This document shows, one piece after another, positions 7,868 through 16,022 of a stretch of DNA of 32,945 nt. The stretch spans positions 1 through 32,945 of the forward strand of contig CAZOHH010000020.1 in the NCBI GenBank assembly GCA_964579735.1. Direction: 5' to 3'. Every line of letters starts with the position of its first letter. The stretch's first letter is position 1. The notes beneath the pieces are model-generated. The model worked only from the letters and a program-made list of their open reading frames with translations. It had not been told where the DNA came from and searched no databases. Both the position numbers and the translations under genes were made by a program. Source of the stretch: CAILLO01 sp964579735 (GTDB lineage: Bacteria; Bacillota; Clostridia; Saccharofermentanales; UBA5734).

Positions 7868-8574
7868 CAGTCGGTCTCGAACTTGTAACCGACTCCCCAG
7901 ACGGTGCGTATGCGCCACGCCTCGTGGGGACCGTTCGCGTCGAGTTTTTCACGGATCCGCTTGACGTGCACGTCGACGGTCCGAGATTCTCCGAAGAAAT
8001 CGTATCCCCAGACGCTGCCAAGCAGCTGCTCCCTCGTGAAGACGCGATTGGGATGGGAGGCGAGGTGGTAGAGGAGTTCGAGCTCCTTCGGTGGCATCTC
8101 GACGGTGCGACCATCGAGAACAACCTGGAAACGCACTTTGTCGATTCGTAGTCCCGGCAGTTCGACTGAAGGTTCGTCATCGGGCATCGAACCGTCGCGA
8201 GGGGACGGTACGGCCGCAGAACGTCGGAGGACAGCTTTGACGCGAGCCATGAGCTCCTTGGGTTCGAAGGGTTTCTGGACGTAATCGTCGGACCCGAGTT
8301 CGAGTCCGACCACCTTGTCGAGCGTATCTCCGCGGGCCGTCAGCATGATGATGGGGACTGCGCTATCCTTGCGGATCTCACGGCAGACATCGAAGCCATC
8401 CATTCCCGGAAGCATCAAGTCCAGAAGGACGATATCGTGATGGGATTCACGGTATGAACGAAGGGCGCTCGGACCGTCCATGGCGACGGAAACCGCAAAG
8501 CCCTCCTTCTCGAAATAGAGGCGAAGGAGTTCGCAGATGTTGGGGTCGTCGTCGACAAGCAGTGCCTTCTTCAC
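7867..8574 (-). CDS. OmpR/PhoB-family response regulator
   Basis: 235 residues. The receiver domain (1-120) has the acidic pocket at VDDD (residues 7-10), phosphoacceptor Asp52 in LLDLMLPG, and the conserved TAR and KPF motifs. After a 25-residue Pro/Ser/Asp-rich linker, the C-terminal winged helix (about 147-233) ends with the family pattern SRTVDVHVKRIREKL and VWGVGYKF. It is partner to the kinase that follows, sharing one base with it. GTG 8572-8574 is the start, with AAGGA five bases upstream. It sits 18 bases after nrdR and has no promoter of its own that I can see, so it may be read from the ftsZ or nrdR side. The likely target is the direct repeat before htrA. Confidence 0.94.
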   Translation of the reverse strand: MKKALLVDDDPNICELLRLYFEKEGFAVSVAMDGPSALRSYRESHHDIVLLDLMLPGMDGFDVCREIRKDSAVPIIMLTARGDTLDKVVGLELGSDDYVQKPFEPKELMARVKAVLRRSAAVPSPRDGSMPDDEPSVELPGLRIDKVRFQVVLDGRTVEMPPKELELLYHLASHPNRVFTREQLLGSVWGYDFFGESRTVDVHVKRIREKLDANGPHEAWRIRTVWGVGYKFETD

Positions 8575-8592
8575 GGAATTCCTTCGGCCGCG

Positions 8593-9051
8593 CTATGGTT
8601 GGCGGCTCAGCATCTGATTGAGTTCGGAAAGGAAGGAATTCACGTCCTTGAACTGGCGATAGACGGAGGCGAACCGGACATAGGCCACCTCATCGAGGCC
8701 CTTCAGACGCTCCATGACCATCTCGCCGATCTCTCTCGATGTGACTTCCCGTTTCAGGGAATTCTGCACGGACATTTCGATGGAGTCGACCATCGCCTCG
8801 ATCTGCGCCGTGGAAACCGGCCTTTTCTCACAGGATTTGATGATGCCTGATATCAGCTTGTCGCGGAAGAAGGGTTCCCGGCTGCCGTCCTTCTTGACGA
8901 CCAGCAACGGCAGGTTCTCCACTTTCTCATAGGTCGTGAAGCGGGAACCGCATGAGATGCATTCCCGGCGTCTGCGTATCGCGGAACCCTCCTCCGAGGG
9001 CCGCGAATCGATCACCTTGTCTTCGTCGTGGCCGCAGAACGGACATCTCAT
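8593..9051 (-). CDS. nrdR: Transcriptional repressor NrdR
   Basis: 152 residues, the normal size. NrdR represses ribonucleotide reductase genes in response to bound ATP/dATP. The N-terminal zinc ribbon has cysteines 3, 6, 31 and 34 (CPFC and CISC), followed by the basic RRRRE and FTTYE block. Residues about 50-140 form the ATP-cone (VVKKDGSREPF). It follows ftsZ by 73 bases, a gap with a small GC hairpin but no clear promoter. Its place after ftsZ links dNTP supply to division in gene order only; no NrdR box was found by eye near it. ATG 9049-9051, preceded by AGGA at about 5 bases. Confidence 0.95.
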   Translation of the reverse strand: MRCPFCGHDEDKVIDSRPSEEGSAIRRRRECISCGSRFTTYEKVENLPLLVVKKDGSREPFFRDKLISGIIKSCEKRPVSTAQIEAMVDSIEMSVQNSLKREVTSREIGEMVMERLKGLDEVAYVRFASVYRQFKDVNSFLSELNQMLSRQP

Positions 9052-9124
9052 CTGTTCCTACCCCCTCGTCGCCGGCGGATGCCGGAATCGGTCAGAGCGC
9101 GGTTGCGGAGCTCGGCTTCGCCGA

Positions 9125-10552
9125 TCAGTCCTTGTATCGGGAATCATCATCCTGGAGGAACCAAGGGAGAAGTCCCCTCTTGCGTTCATGCTTCGGAGGG
9201 GTTCTTTCGGGAACGGGCTCGCGACGAGGAGGTTCGGGCGCGTCCACCCACCATGCGGGGGATCCCGATCCCGACGAGGACAAAGACTCCTCGGAATCCG
9301 GAGCGGAGTTGGACTCCGAAACGGGGTCCATGGCTTCTTCATCGCCCACGCTGAGGAAACCCTGTGCGGAAGAACGTGGAGGCGGAGCCGTCATGGGAGG
9401 CATGGAAGGAGTCGCATGCACCGTGGGAGCGGGGGGGGTGTCATTCGACAGGAAAGATGGAATGCTGGAGAAGTTGGAATCGACATCCTGGAACGCGGGA
9501 TCGACATCACGCGGGGGTTGAGGCGGGGGCGCGGTGGGCGTCGTCGTCTGGGGACGCGTGTTGTTGCGCATGGCGACTGGGAGCGGAGGGCGCTCGAAGC
9601 CGCTGGCGATGACGGTGATCATGATCTCGTCGACCATGTTCGGGTCGATCACCGCTCCGAAGATGATGTCGGCATCCGGGGAAACCGTGTCTCGGACTAC
9701 GGATGCGGCCTCGTCGACTTCGCGGAGTTTCATGTCGCGGCCGCCGGTGAAGTTGATGATGACGCCCTTCGCACCATCGATGCTGGTTTCGAGCAGAGGG
9801 CTGTTGATGGCCTGTCGAATCGCAACCGAAGCGCGGTTCTCGCCGGAAGCGCGGCCGATGCCCATATGGCATACGCCCGCATTGGTCATGATTCGCTTCA
9901 CGTCGGCCAGGTCGAGGTTGATCAGGCCGGGAATGGCGACGAGGTCGGAGATTCCCTGGACGCCGAAGCGAAGGACCTGGTCCGCCATCACGAAGGCTTC
10001 GTCGATGGTGGTATCGGCGGTTGCGACTTCGAGCAGCTTGTCGTTGGGCACGACGATCAGGGAGTCGACGTATTTCTCCATTTCGCGGATTCCCTTTTCG
10101 GCATTCATCATCCGTCGGGAGCCTTCGAAGCGGAAGGGGCGGGTCACGATGCCGACCGTCAGGATGCCGAGTTCCCTCGCGACCTGGGCGATGACGGGGG
10201 CGCCGCCGGTACCCGTTCCGCCACCCATCCCGGCCGTGATGAAGAGCATATCGGTCGCTCGAATCGCCTGGGCGATCTCGTCCTTGGACTCCGAAGCCGC
10301 CCTTTCCCCGATGTCGGGGTTGGCGCCGGCGCCTAGACCGCGCGTGAGCTTTTCGCCGATCTGGATCCGTGCAGAGGCTCGCGTGCGCTGAAGGGCCTGG
10401 TTGTCGGTATTGATGGTGATGAACTCGATGCCCTTGACATCGCCCTCGATCATCCGATCCACTGCGTTGCAACCACCGCCGCCGATTCCGATGACCTTGA
10501 TGGTGGCGAACGCGTCATTATCCATCCCGTAATTCATGCGATAGTCCGTCAA
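9125..10552 (-). CDS. ftsZ: Cell division GTPase FtsZ
   Basis: 475 residues from the chosen start. FtsZ forms the cytokinetic ring. Seen: the GIGGGGCNAV nucleotide loop near the N terminus, the tubulin signature GGGTGTG, and the T7 region around NLDLADVK. The GTPase domain ends near residue 318. A long Pro/Ser/Thr-rich linker follows, then a C-terminal peptide LLPWFL at 461-466 with an acidic ending. A second, internal copy of the docking-type motif, IPSFL, sits at 364-368. The start is uncertain: TTG 10550-10552 has GGGGGT seven bases upstream; ATG at 10537 (5 residues shorter) and ATG at 10570 (6 longer, no ribosome site) are alternatives. A run of eight C's on the coding strand (9431-9438) falls in the linker. 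ftsA, the usual neighbour, is absent. Confidence 0.95.
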   Translation of the reverse strand: MTDYRMNYGMDNDAFATIKVIGIGGGGCNAVDRMIEGDVKGIEFITINTDNQALQRTRASARIQIGEKLTRGLGAGANPDIGERAASESKDEIAQAIRATDMLFITAGMGGGTGTGGAPVIAQVARELGILTVGIVTRPFRFEGSRRMMNAEKGIREMEKYVDSLIVVPNDKLLEVATADTTIDEAFVMADQVLRFGVQGISDLVAIPGLINLDLADVKRIMTNAGVCHMGIGRASGENRASVAIRQAINSPLLETSIDGAKGVIINFTGGRDMKLREVDEAASVVRDTVSPDADIIFGAVIDPNMVDEIMITVIASGFERPPLPVAMRNNTRPQTTTPTAPPPQPPRDVDPAFQDVDSNFSSIPSFLSNDTPPAPTVHATPSMPPMTAPPPRSSAQGFLSVGDEEAMDPVSESNSAPDSEESLSSSGSGSPAWWVDAPEPPRREPVPERTPPKHERKRGLLPWFLQDDDSRYKD

Positions 10553-10610
10553 GACACCTACCCCCTTCATGGTGAACCGGGGTCCGGCAGGCCGGTCCGG
10601 GTCATCCCTC

Positions 10611-10639
10611 ATTCTACACCATGGAAAATCCGTCTACAA
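10611..10639 (-). promoter_or_regulatory. Likely ftsZ promoter
   Basis: On the minus strand TAGAAT (10611-10616; one mismatch to TATAAT) is preceded, 17 bases upstream, by TTGTAG (10634-10639; three of six match TTGACA). It lies in the 114-base gap between sbp and ftsZ, about 60 bases before the ftsZ start. This gap is by far the largest inside the dcw cluster, which supports a separate promoter for ftsZ-nrdR. Confidence 0.5.
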
Positions 10640-10680
10640 CAAGTTGTGGCTTGCGGTGGAATGCCCCTACATCTTGTTGT
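10636..10680. repeat. Inverted repeats over the ftsZ promoter -35 region
   Basis: ACAACAAG (10636-10643) and CTTGTTGT (10673-10680) are perfect 8-bp reverse complements, 29 bases apart. In addition ACAAC-AA-GTTGT (10636-10647) is a local palindrome. One arm covers the -35 of the proposed ftsZ promoter and the other lies in the last codons of sbp. It could be a regulator site or chance. Confidence 0.35.
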
Positions 10681-11041
10681 CCACGTCATCGGCAGGCACG
10701 CCCGCAGGTCTGCGGAAGCGTTCAAGCCAGTTTCTGCGGATGAAGGAGAAGTTCAGGAAGAGTCGGTTCCCGAAAGCGAAGACGGCGGCAAGGTAAAGAG
10801 GGATGCCGAGCTGATCCCCGAGGGCGGCCAGTGCGACCGCGATGAGTCCGTTTCCGAGCAGCCCCGTAAGGAAGAGAGGCATGTCGAACTTGTTCTGGAG
10901 GTTCGCCGCCATGGCGCCCACGATGGAATCGCATGCCGCCAGAATACCCACGGCGACATACGTCGAATAGGCCTGTGGAATGTCGACGTTCAGGAAGATG
11001 CCGATGATGAGACCGAGGACGAGGCCGAGCAGTGCAAGCAT
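10667..11041 (-). CDS. sbp: Small basic protein (DUF1290 family membrane protein)
   Basis: 124 residues with three hydrophobic segments (about 3-20, 26-45 and 55-90, the last possibly two) and a basic C-terminal tail (FIRRNWLERFRR). The segment order, the internal GAMAANLQNKFD region and the FGNRLFLNFSFIRR end are those of the sbp protein found beside ftsA/ftsZ in Bacillota. Its role is not established; the location implies a membrane function in division or wall synthesis. It follows divIB by 12 bases with a good ribosome site (AAGGGG). In Bacillus ftsA follows sbp, whereas here ftsZ follows directly. Confidence 0.9.
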   Translation of the reverse strand: MLALLGLVLGLIIGIFLNVDIPQAYSTYVAVGILAACDSIVGAMAANLQNKFDMPLFLTGLLGNGLIAVALAALGDQLGIPLYLAAVFAFGNRLFLNFSFIRRNWLERFRRPAGVPADDVDNKM

Positions 11042-11053
11042 GTGATCACCCCT

Positions 11054-11857
11054 TCACTTTCCGTCGGGAACGAACCGCGGTTCCACCCCGGACAGGTCCA
11101 GTATACCGCTTCCCAAGCCGTCGAGCTTGCCCTGGAGGATGGCGTATCGCAGCTTCCGCATCGCATCCGAGGCGTTCTTCGGGTCGTCTTCGCGCACGTA
11201 GAGGATTTCCTGCGTCGTCGGGAGCCGTATCGTCATGTAGATCAGGTCGTCGTAGGCCGGCCGGACCGACCGCACCGTTGAGAGCAGCTTCAGATCGCCG
11301 CGCGTGTCGGTATCGGCTTCGAGGACGGCTGACAGGATCATCAGCGCATCATCCAGCGCCTGGGGACGGTCGACTTCCACGGAGCCGCCCAGTCGATATT
11401 GGAGGAGGTCGATCCCCTCGATCAGGGGAATGCCTTCCGGAGGATCGCCATTTCGGATTTCCAGGGTGATATGGTCGGCATCGATGACGACGATTGCGTC
11501 ATGGACGGCAAGGTATGCCACCTCCACCCTCTCCACCGCTTCAATCGAAATGCGCCCGGGGAAGTGGAAGCGGACTTGCACGGATCGAAGATAGGGGTAC
11601 AGGTGCAGGAGCTTCGCTTCGGCATCGTCGTAGCGCAGCGACGCAAACCCGGACAGGCTGCCGCCGAGGCCGGATAGGAAGAGTTGTCCTTCCTTGAGCC
11701 CGCAATCCTTCACGAGAGCCGAGGGATCCAGCATGCGTGTTCCCGAGACCTCGATCGACCTCGCGCGGAAGGAAGGGACGAAGGCAAGTACGAGCGCGAC
11801 GACTCCCACCAGAATGGCGATGGCGAGGAATGCGACTTTATCGACCTTCTTCTTCAC
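11054..11857 (-). CDS. divIB: Cell division protein DivIB/FtsQ
   Basis: 267 residues. A single-pass division protein that bridges the ring to the septal wall synthase together with FtsL and DivIC. The short basic cytoplasmic tail (MKKKVDK) is followed by a membrane segment at about 8-28. The POTRA domain comes next (about 30-100, starting RARSIEVSGTRML) and then the beta domain (PGRISIEAVERVEVAYL). Length and layout match DivIB. The start is GTG 11855-11857, overlapping the stop of the phosphodiesterase gene as GTGA. Sequence conservation in this family is low, so the call rests on the POTRA pattern, topology and gene position. Confidence 0.9.
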   Translation of the reverse strand: MKKKVDKVAFLAIAILVGVVALVLAFVPSFRARSIEVSGTRMLDPSALVKDCGLKEGQLFLSGLGGSLSGFASLRYDDAEAKLLHLYPYLRSVQVRFHFPGRISIEAVERVEVAYLAVHDAIVVIDADHITLEIRNGDPPEGIPLIEGIDLLQYRLGGSVEVDRPQALDDALMILSAVLEADTDTRGDLKLLSTVRSVRPAYDDLIYMTIRLPTTQEILYVREDDPKNASDAMRKLRYAILQGKLDGLGSGILDLSGVEPRFVPDGK

Positions 11858-12582
11858 TTTCCGAGGGCTCGTTCTGGAAAGCCCGTGATGACGCCGTCGA
11901 CTCCAAGTTCGACCATGCGGGCCAGAGGTCGAATGCGGTCGAGTGTCCAGGGATGGATCTTCAACCCGGCATCATGGATGCGTGTGACCCGTCCGGCGTC
12001 GAGAGCACTGAAATGAGGATGGACGAACCGATAGAACGGCGAGCCGTTGGCGTCCCGGCGGGAAATCCCTTCCCAGGAGGATCCATCGAGTTTTTCGACC
12101 AGCAGGGCACGCGGGTATTCCGAAAGGAGAGACGCGATTTCCTCCATGGCCGGAGTGTCGAAGGTCGAGAGGATGGTGCGCAGTGGATCGAGTCGGCCGC
12201 GGACGATATCCGCAACCGCACGCGGCAGAGCCGGGGAGAGGTCGGGGGAGCCCTTCAATTCGATGTTCAGCCAAAGACCCGTGGCGGAGACGAACTCGAC
12301 GACTTCCAAAAGGAGCGGGATCCTCTCTCCCTGGAAAGCGTCCGAGAACCATCCCCCGAAATCGAGCGTGCGGAGTTCTTGCAGGGTCATGGAAGAGACC
12401 CTGCCGAGACCGTCGCTGGTTCTTCGGACATCTTCATCGTGAAGTACGACGACGAAACCGTCGGAGGTGAGCTGGACATCGAGTTCGATGCCGTCCGCAC
12501 CCAGATCGCGCGCGAGGCGGAAAGCAGCCATCGTATTCTCCGGAGCGTGACCCGAGGCACCACGATGAGCGATCACGATCAT
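11854..12582 (-). CDS. Cytosolic glycerophosphodiester phosphodiesterase
   Basis: 242 residues, no signal peptide. GDPD enzymes hydrolyse glycerophosphodiesters to glycerol 3-phosphate and an alcohol. Visible catalytic elements are His6-Arg7 in AHRGASG, the PENT block (14-17), Glu33 and Asp35 in IELDV, and His48-Asp49 in VVLHDED. Further on are LNIELKG and the C-terminal GLKIHPWTLD and GVDGVITGFPE. These match the UgpQ/GlpQ fold, a TIM barrel. ATG 12580-12582 overlaps the murG stop as ATGA, and the stop overlaps divIB as GTGA, so it is fully embedded in the dcw operon. That is not a usual dcw member; see findings. The physiological substrate is unknown (deacylated lipids or teichoic acid fragments are possible). 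Confidence 0.93.
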   Translation of the reverse strand: MIVIAHRGASGHAPENTMAAFRLARDLGADGIELDVQLTSDGFVVVLHDEDVRRTSDGLGRVSSMTLQELRTLDFGGWFSDAFQGERIPLLLEVVEFVSATGLWLNIELKGSPDLSPALPRAVADIVRGRLDPLRTILSTFDTPAMEEIASLLSEYPRALLVEKLDGSSWEGISRRDANGSPFYRFVHPHFSALDAGRVTRIHDAGLKIHPWTLDRIRPLARMVELGVDGVITGFPERALGK

Positions 12583-13706
12583 CCTTCGCCCCCCTTCCCT
12601 GCCGCTTTGAAAAGGCAGTCGACGATCCGATCCGCGGCGTCTTCCCGAGCAAGCCGCTTCGCGGAGGCCGCCATTCGGAGACGACGACCGCTGTCCGGAA
12701 GAATCTCGTCGAGGAAGCGTCGAAGAGCCGAGCCGTCGAAATCGGCATCGGCACAGAGGACCGCGGCGCCGATATCGGTCAGGGATCTTGCGTTGAAGGT
12801 CTGGTGGTCGTTGGCGGCGAAGGGGTAAGGGACGAGAACCGATGGTTTGCCAAGCGCCGCGATCTCGGCGCAAGCGCCGGCTCCCGCACGGCAGACGATC
12901 AGGTCGGCTGCGGCCATGGCGACATGGGGTTCCTCGAGGTAGGGAACGATCCGGAATTCATCCGTCCGACCCTTGAGCGGCTCGCTTTCAGTGGAAGCTT
13001 CCACGAAGAGGCCGTCCCCGGTCGCAAGGAGGACACGACAACCCGAGGGGGCCGGTCCCGCCTTGAGCATCGCGGTCACGGCGCGGTTGATCGAGCGCGC
13101 ACCCTGGCTTCCACCGAGGGCAAGAACGAATGGCGTCTCATCCGGGATTCCGAGGGCGCGGCGCGATTCGTCGCGGTCCGTGGAAAAGAAGACCGAGCGG
13201 ACAGGGTATCCCGTCTGAAGCGTCTCGACCCCTTTCGGGAAATTCCTGCCGGAGTCCTGGAAACTGATGCAGACGAACCTGGCCTTGCGGGAGAGCAGAC
13301 GATTCGCGCGACCCGGGAATGCATTCTGTTCGTGGAGCACGACCGGGATTCCGAGTCGATTCGCGGCAAAGACGACCGGGCCGCAGACATACCCTCCGGT
13401 TCCGAGGACGACATCGGGGCGGAATTCCTGGAGTGCCTTCATGGCCTCCCTTCGACCTGCGATCAAGTCGGAGATGGCCTTGAATGCGGCGAATGAAAGC
13501 CTGTTGGGAAATCCGCTCGCACGGATGGGCTGGAACTCGAACCCCGCACGGGGTACGACGCGGCTCTCGAGCCCCCGCGCAGTGCCGATGAAAAGCACGG
13601 CCGCATCCGGTTCTCGAGCGAGAAGGGCCGATGAGACGGCCAGCGCCGGGTGGATGTGGCCGCTGGTCCCACCGGCTGCGAAGGCGACGCGCAAGGGTCG
13701 ATTCAT
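12579..13706 (-). CDS. murG: UDP-GlcNAc:lipid I N-acetylglucosaminyltransferase
   Basis: 375 residues. MurG adds GlcNAc to lipid I on the inner membrane face, making lipid II. The N-terminal G loop GGTSGHIHP (about 12-20) is present, as are the acceptor-side GTGGYVCGP and LHEQNAFPGRANR. The donor-binding half has ALGGSQGA and CRAGAGACAEIAALGKP with PYPFAANDHQ after it, the classic MurG signature. Length is normal. It overlaps ftsW upstream and the phosphodiesterase downstream by 4 bases each (ATGA both times). Confidence 0.97.
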   Translation of the reverse strand: MNRPLRVAFAAGGTSGHIHPALAVSSALLAREPDAAVLFIGTARGLESRVVPRAGFEFQPIRASGFPNRLSFAAFKAISDLIAGRREAMKALQEFRPDVVLGTGGYVCGPVVFAANRLGIPVVLHEQNAFPGRANRLLSRKARFVCISFQDSGRNFPKGVETLQTGYPVRSVFFSTDRDESRRALGIPDETPFVLALGGSQGARSINRAVTAMLKAGPAPSGCRVLLATGDGLFVEASTESEPLKGRTDEFRIVPYLEEPHVAMAAADLIVCRAGAGACAEIAALGKPSVLVPYPFAANDHQTFNARSLTDIGAAVLCADADFDGSALRRFLDEILPDSGRRLRMAASAKRLAREDAADRIVDCLFKAAGKGGEG

Positions 13707-15007
13707 GGCCTGACCCCCTTCGGAGAAGATGACGTGGAAGACCGCTGCGTGCGCGACACGGAGAGGATCATTCCGACCGACGCAAGGAAGATGATGTTGC
13801 TGCTGCCTCCATAACTGAAGAACGGCAGCGATATGCCCGTCGGCGGAATCGAGTTCGTGGCGACACCGATGTTGAGCAGGGCCTGCACGACCAGGAGAAT
13901 CGTATATCCTGCGGCGAGTACGGATCCGAATGTCGAAGGAGCCCTGCGCGCCAGGATGATGCCCCTGACGAGCAGGAGGAGAAACAGGAGGAGCACGGCG
14001 ATGGCCCCGATGAATCCGAGTTCTTCGCCGATGATGGCGAAGATGTAGTCATTGTAGGACATGGGTAGATATCCATACTTCTGTCGTCCCATTCCAAGTC
14101 CGACTCCCGTGAGTCCGCCTGCGCCGATGGCCTGCAGAGCCTGGCGCGGCTGCCAGCTCTGGGCGTCGTCGGCAGCCTCCGGGTGGAAGAAGGTTTCCAA
14201 GCGCTCGCCGACATATTCCAGATTCGTATATTTCTGGACCGACTCTGGAAGGACAGGAAGAAGTGCCATGACCAGCATCCCCAACAACAGGGCGATCAGC
14301 AGGAGTATGGCGACGCCGGCGACGATCGACGACGCGCGGGCACCGGAAAGGCATATCACGGCGCCGGTCAGCAGTACGAAGATCATGATTCCGCTGACAT
14401 GGGGCTCCATGGCTATGAGAATCAGCAAGGGAACCAGCAGAAAGACAGGCAGAAGGAATTCATAGAATGTTCGTGCCGAAAGACTGCGGAATCCCGTGCG
14501 GCGGTCGAGCCACCCCTTCGAACGGCGTCGTTCGAGCCATGAATAGTAGCTTGCAAGGCAGAAGACGAGCAGGAACTTGACGACTTCGGTGGGCTGCACC
14601 TGGATGCCTCCCAGCGCGAACCAGCGTCGCGCTCCGCCGGCGACCACTCCGATACCTGGAACGAGGACGAGGGAGAGCATGCCCAGGCAGATGATGTACA
14701 GGAAGACGGCGAGACCGGGTCTGTCGAGTCGACGAAGGTTCTGTATTCCGATGAAGATGCAGACTGCGCCACCGAGGAGCGTGAACAACAGCTGCTTGGT
14801 GAAGAAGAAAAGCGGGTTCTCGTCATTCGATAGGCCCTCGAACATGCTGGCTGAAAGGAGCATGACCAGACCGAAGCAGACGAGGCCGAGGACGACGACG
14901 AGGAAGAGGGGGTCCACGGGACCAGGTACCGAACGCGCCTGCGCCAGGGTGGAGGATGGGGTCGCCGCACGTCGCGGAGGACTGGACACAGGATTGACAG
15001 CGTTCAT
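13703..15007 (-). CDS. ftsW: Septal peptidoglycan glycosyltransferase FtsW (SEDS family)
   Basis: 434 residues with about ten membrane segments. FtsW polymerises lipid II at the septum together with the class B PBP. Seen: RRWFALGGIQVQPTEVVKF, the extracellular loop with GLGMGRQKYGYLPMSYNDYIFAIIGEE (the acidic residue in NDYIFA is at the position of the family's catalytic Asp) and the C-terminal PPTGISLPFFSYGG. The N-terminal 40 residues are a Ser/Pro/Arg-rich cytoplasmic tail. The start ATG 15005-15007 has AGGAG five bases upstream and lies 10 bases after mraY. It is assigned as FtsW rather than RodA by its place between mraY and murG; a separate RodA is encoded at 23605-24744. Confidence 0.95.
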   Translation of the reverse strand: MNAVNPVSSPPRRAATPSSTLAQARSVPGPVDPLFLVVVLGLVCFGLVMLLSASMFEGLSNDENPLFFFTKQLLFTLLGGAVCIFIGIQNLRRLDRPGLAVFLYIICLGMLSLVLVPGIGVVAGGARRWFALGGIQVQPTEVVKFLLVFCLASYYSWLERRRSKGWLDRRTGFRSLSARTFYEFLLPVFLLVPLLILIAMEPHVSGIMIFVLLTGAVICLSGARASSIVAGVAILLLIALLLGMLVMALLPVLPESVQKYTNLEYVGERLETFFHPEAADDAQSWQPRQALQAIGAGGLTGVGLGMGRQKYGYLPMSYNDYIFAIIGEELGFIGAIAVLLLFLLLLVRGIILARRAPSTFGSVLAAGYTILLVVQALLNIGVATNSIPPTGISLPFFSYGGSSNIIFLASVGMILSVSRTQRSSTSSSPKGVRP

Positions 15008-15017
15008 GAGGTCTCCT

Positions 15018-16022
15018 TCACAAGAGCACCGATGCTGCCGCAACGAGGCAACCGACCACCGCGACGGCCGTGAAGACGGCCACCACGCGGAGTTCGCTCC
15101 ACCCGCCGAGCTCGAAGTGGTGATGGATCGGGGACATCCGGAAGATACGGGTCTTCGTCCTCTTGTACCAGAAGACTTGTACTGCCACCGACCCGGCATC
15201 GAGTACGTAGACGATTCCCGCTGGAATCAGGATCCATGGGCAGCCCATGAGGATGGAGACCCCCGCGATGCCGGCTCCAAGAGCCATCGACCCTGTATCC
15301 CCCATGAAGACGCGTGCGGGGTGTCGGTTGTAGTAGAGGAATCCGAGACAACCTCCGACGATGGAGAAGGCGAAATAGGCGATGGCGCGGCGGTCGTCGA
15401 CCCGTTCAGGAAGTTCCAGGGCAAGAAGTCCGAGTGTCGCCGCCACGACGGCCGTGACGCAGGAGGCGAGCCCATCGACGCCATCGGTGATGTTGACGGC
15501 GTTGGTCGTGATATAGAGAAAGGCGACGAGGAAGACGCCATAGGCGGCACGAGCCCATCCGGTGAGTGCCAACGGGTCGGCGCCATGCGCGAAGGGTAGG
15601 ACCAGCACGATGTTCATGTCGGAAAAATAGAGGAGGTAGGCGACGAAGGCGGAGGAGATGCCGATCAGCAGGATCGACTTCGCCAGGATCGAGAGACCCT
15701 TCTTGTTGATGCGCACCTTGATGAAGTCATCGAGGAATCCCACGAATGCGAAACCCGCCATCATGAGCGTCAATGCGGGCAATTGGTCGAACTCGGGGAA
15801 AAGGGTCGGACCCACGAGACCGAAGACCACGATGGGAAGCAGAAAGAGGAGTCCCCCGAAGGTGGGGGTTCCGGTCTTCGCAAGGTGCGATTTCGGGCCG
15901 TCTTCGCGCACGGTCTGACCGACGCGGAGGCGTCTGAGCAACGGAAGCCCAGGCCATCCGACCAGCAGGGTCGCAGCGGCGAAAGCGACCGCTAGAATCA
16001 GGGACTTGAGTAGAGGCGTCAT
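15018..16022 (-). CDS. mraY: Phospho-MurNAc-pentapeptide translocase
   Basis: 334 residues with about ten membrane segments. MraY joins UDP-MurNAc-pentapeptide to undecaprenyl phosphate, giving lipid I. Signature residues are visible: KTGTPTFGG near the N terminus, the catalytic aspartate pair in FVGFLDDFIKV, NAVNITDGVDGLA, FMGDTGSMALGA and the HHHFE motif near the C terminus. ATG 16020-16022 overlaps the murF stop (ATGA). murD, which follows mraY in most dcw clusters, is missing here. Confidence 0.97.
   Translation of the reverse strand: MTPLLKSLILAVAFAAATLLVGWPGLPLLRRLRVGQTVREDGPKSHLAKTGTPTFGGLLFLLPIVVFGLVGPTLFPEFDQLPALTLMMAGFAFVGFLDDFIKVRINKKGLSILAKSILLIGISSAFVAYLLYFSDMNIVLVLPFAHGADPLALTGWARAAYGVFLVAFLYITTNAVNITDGVDGLASCVTAVVAATLGLLALELPERVDDRRAIAYFAFSIVGGCLGFLYYNRHPARVFMGDTGSMALGAGIAGVSILMGCPWILIPAGIVYVLDAGSVAVQVFWYKRTKTRIFRMSPIHHHFELGGWSELRVVAVFTAVAVVGCLVAAASVLL

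Noticed and set aside
8936..10336. 466-codon open frame on the plus strand opposite ftsZ and nrdR
   Set aside because: It lies antisense to two certain genes, has skewed Arg/Gly/His-rich composition and no recognisable motif; it is a by-product of high G+C codon use.
11737..12828. 363-codon plus-strand open frame opposite the phosphodiesterase
   Set aside because: Antisense to a motif-complete GDPD; no independent support.
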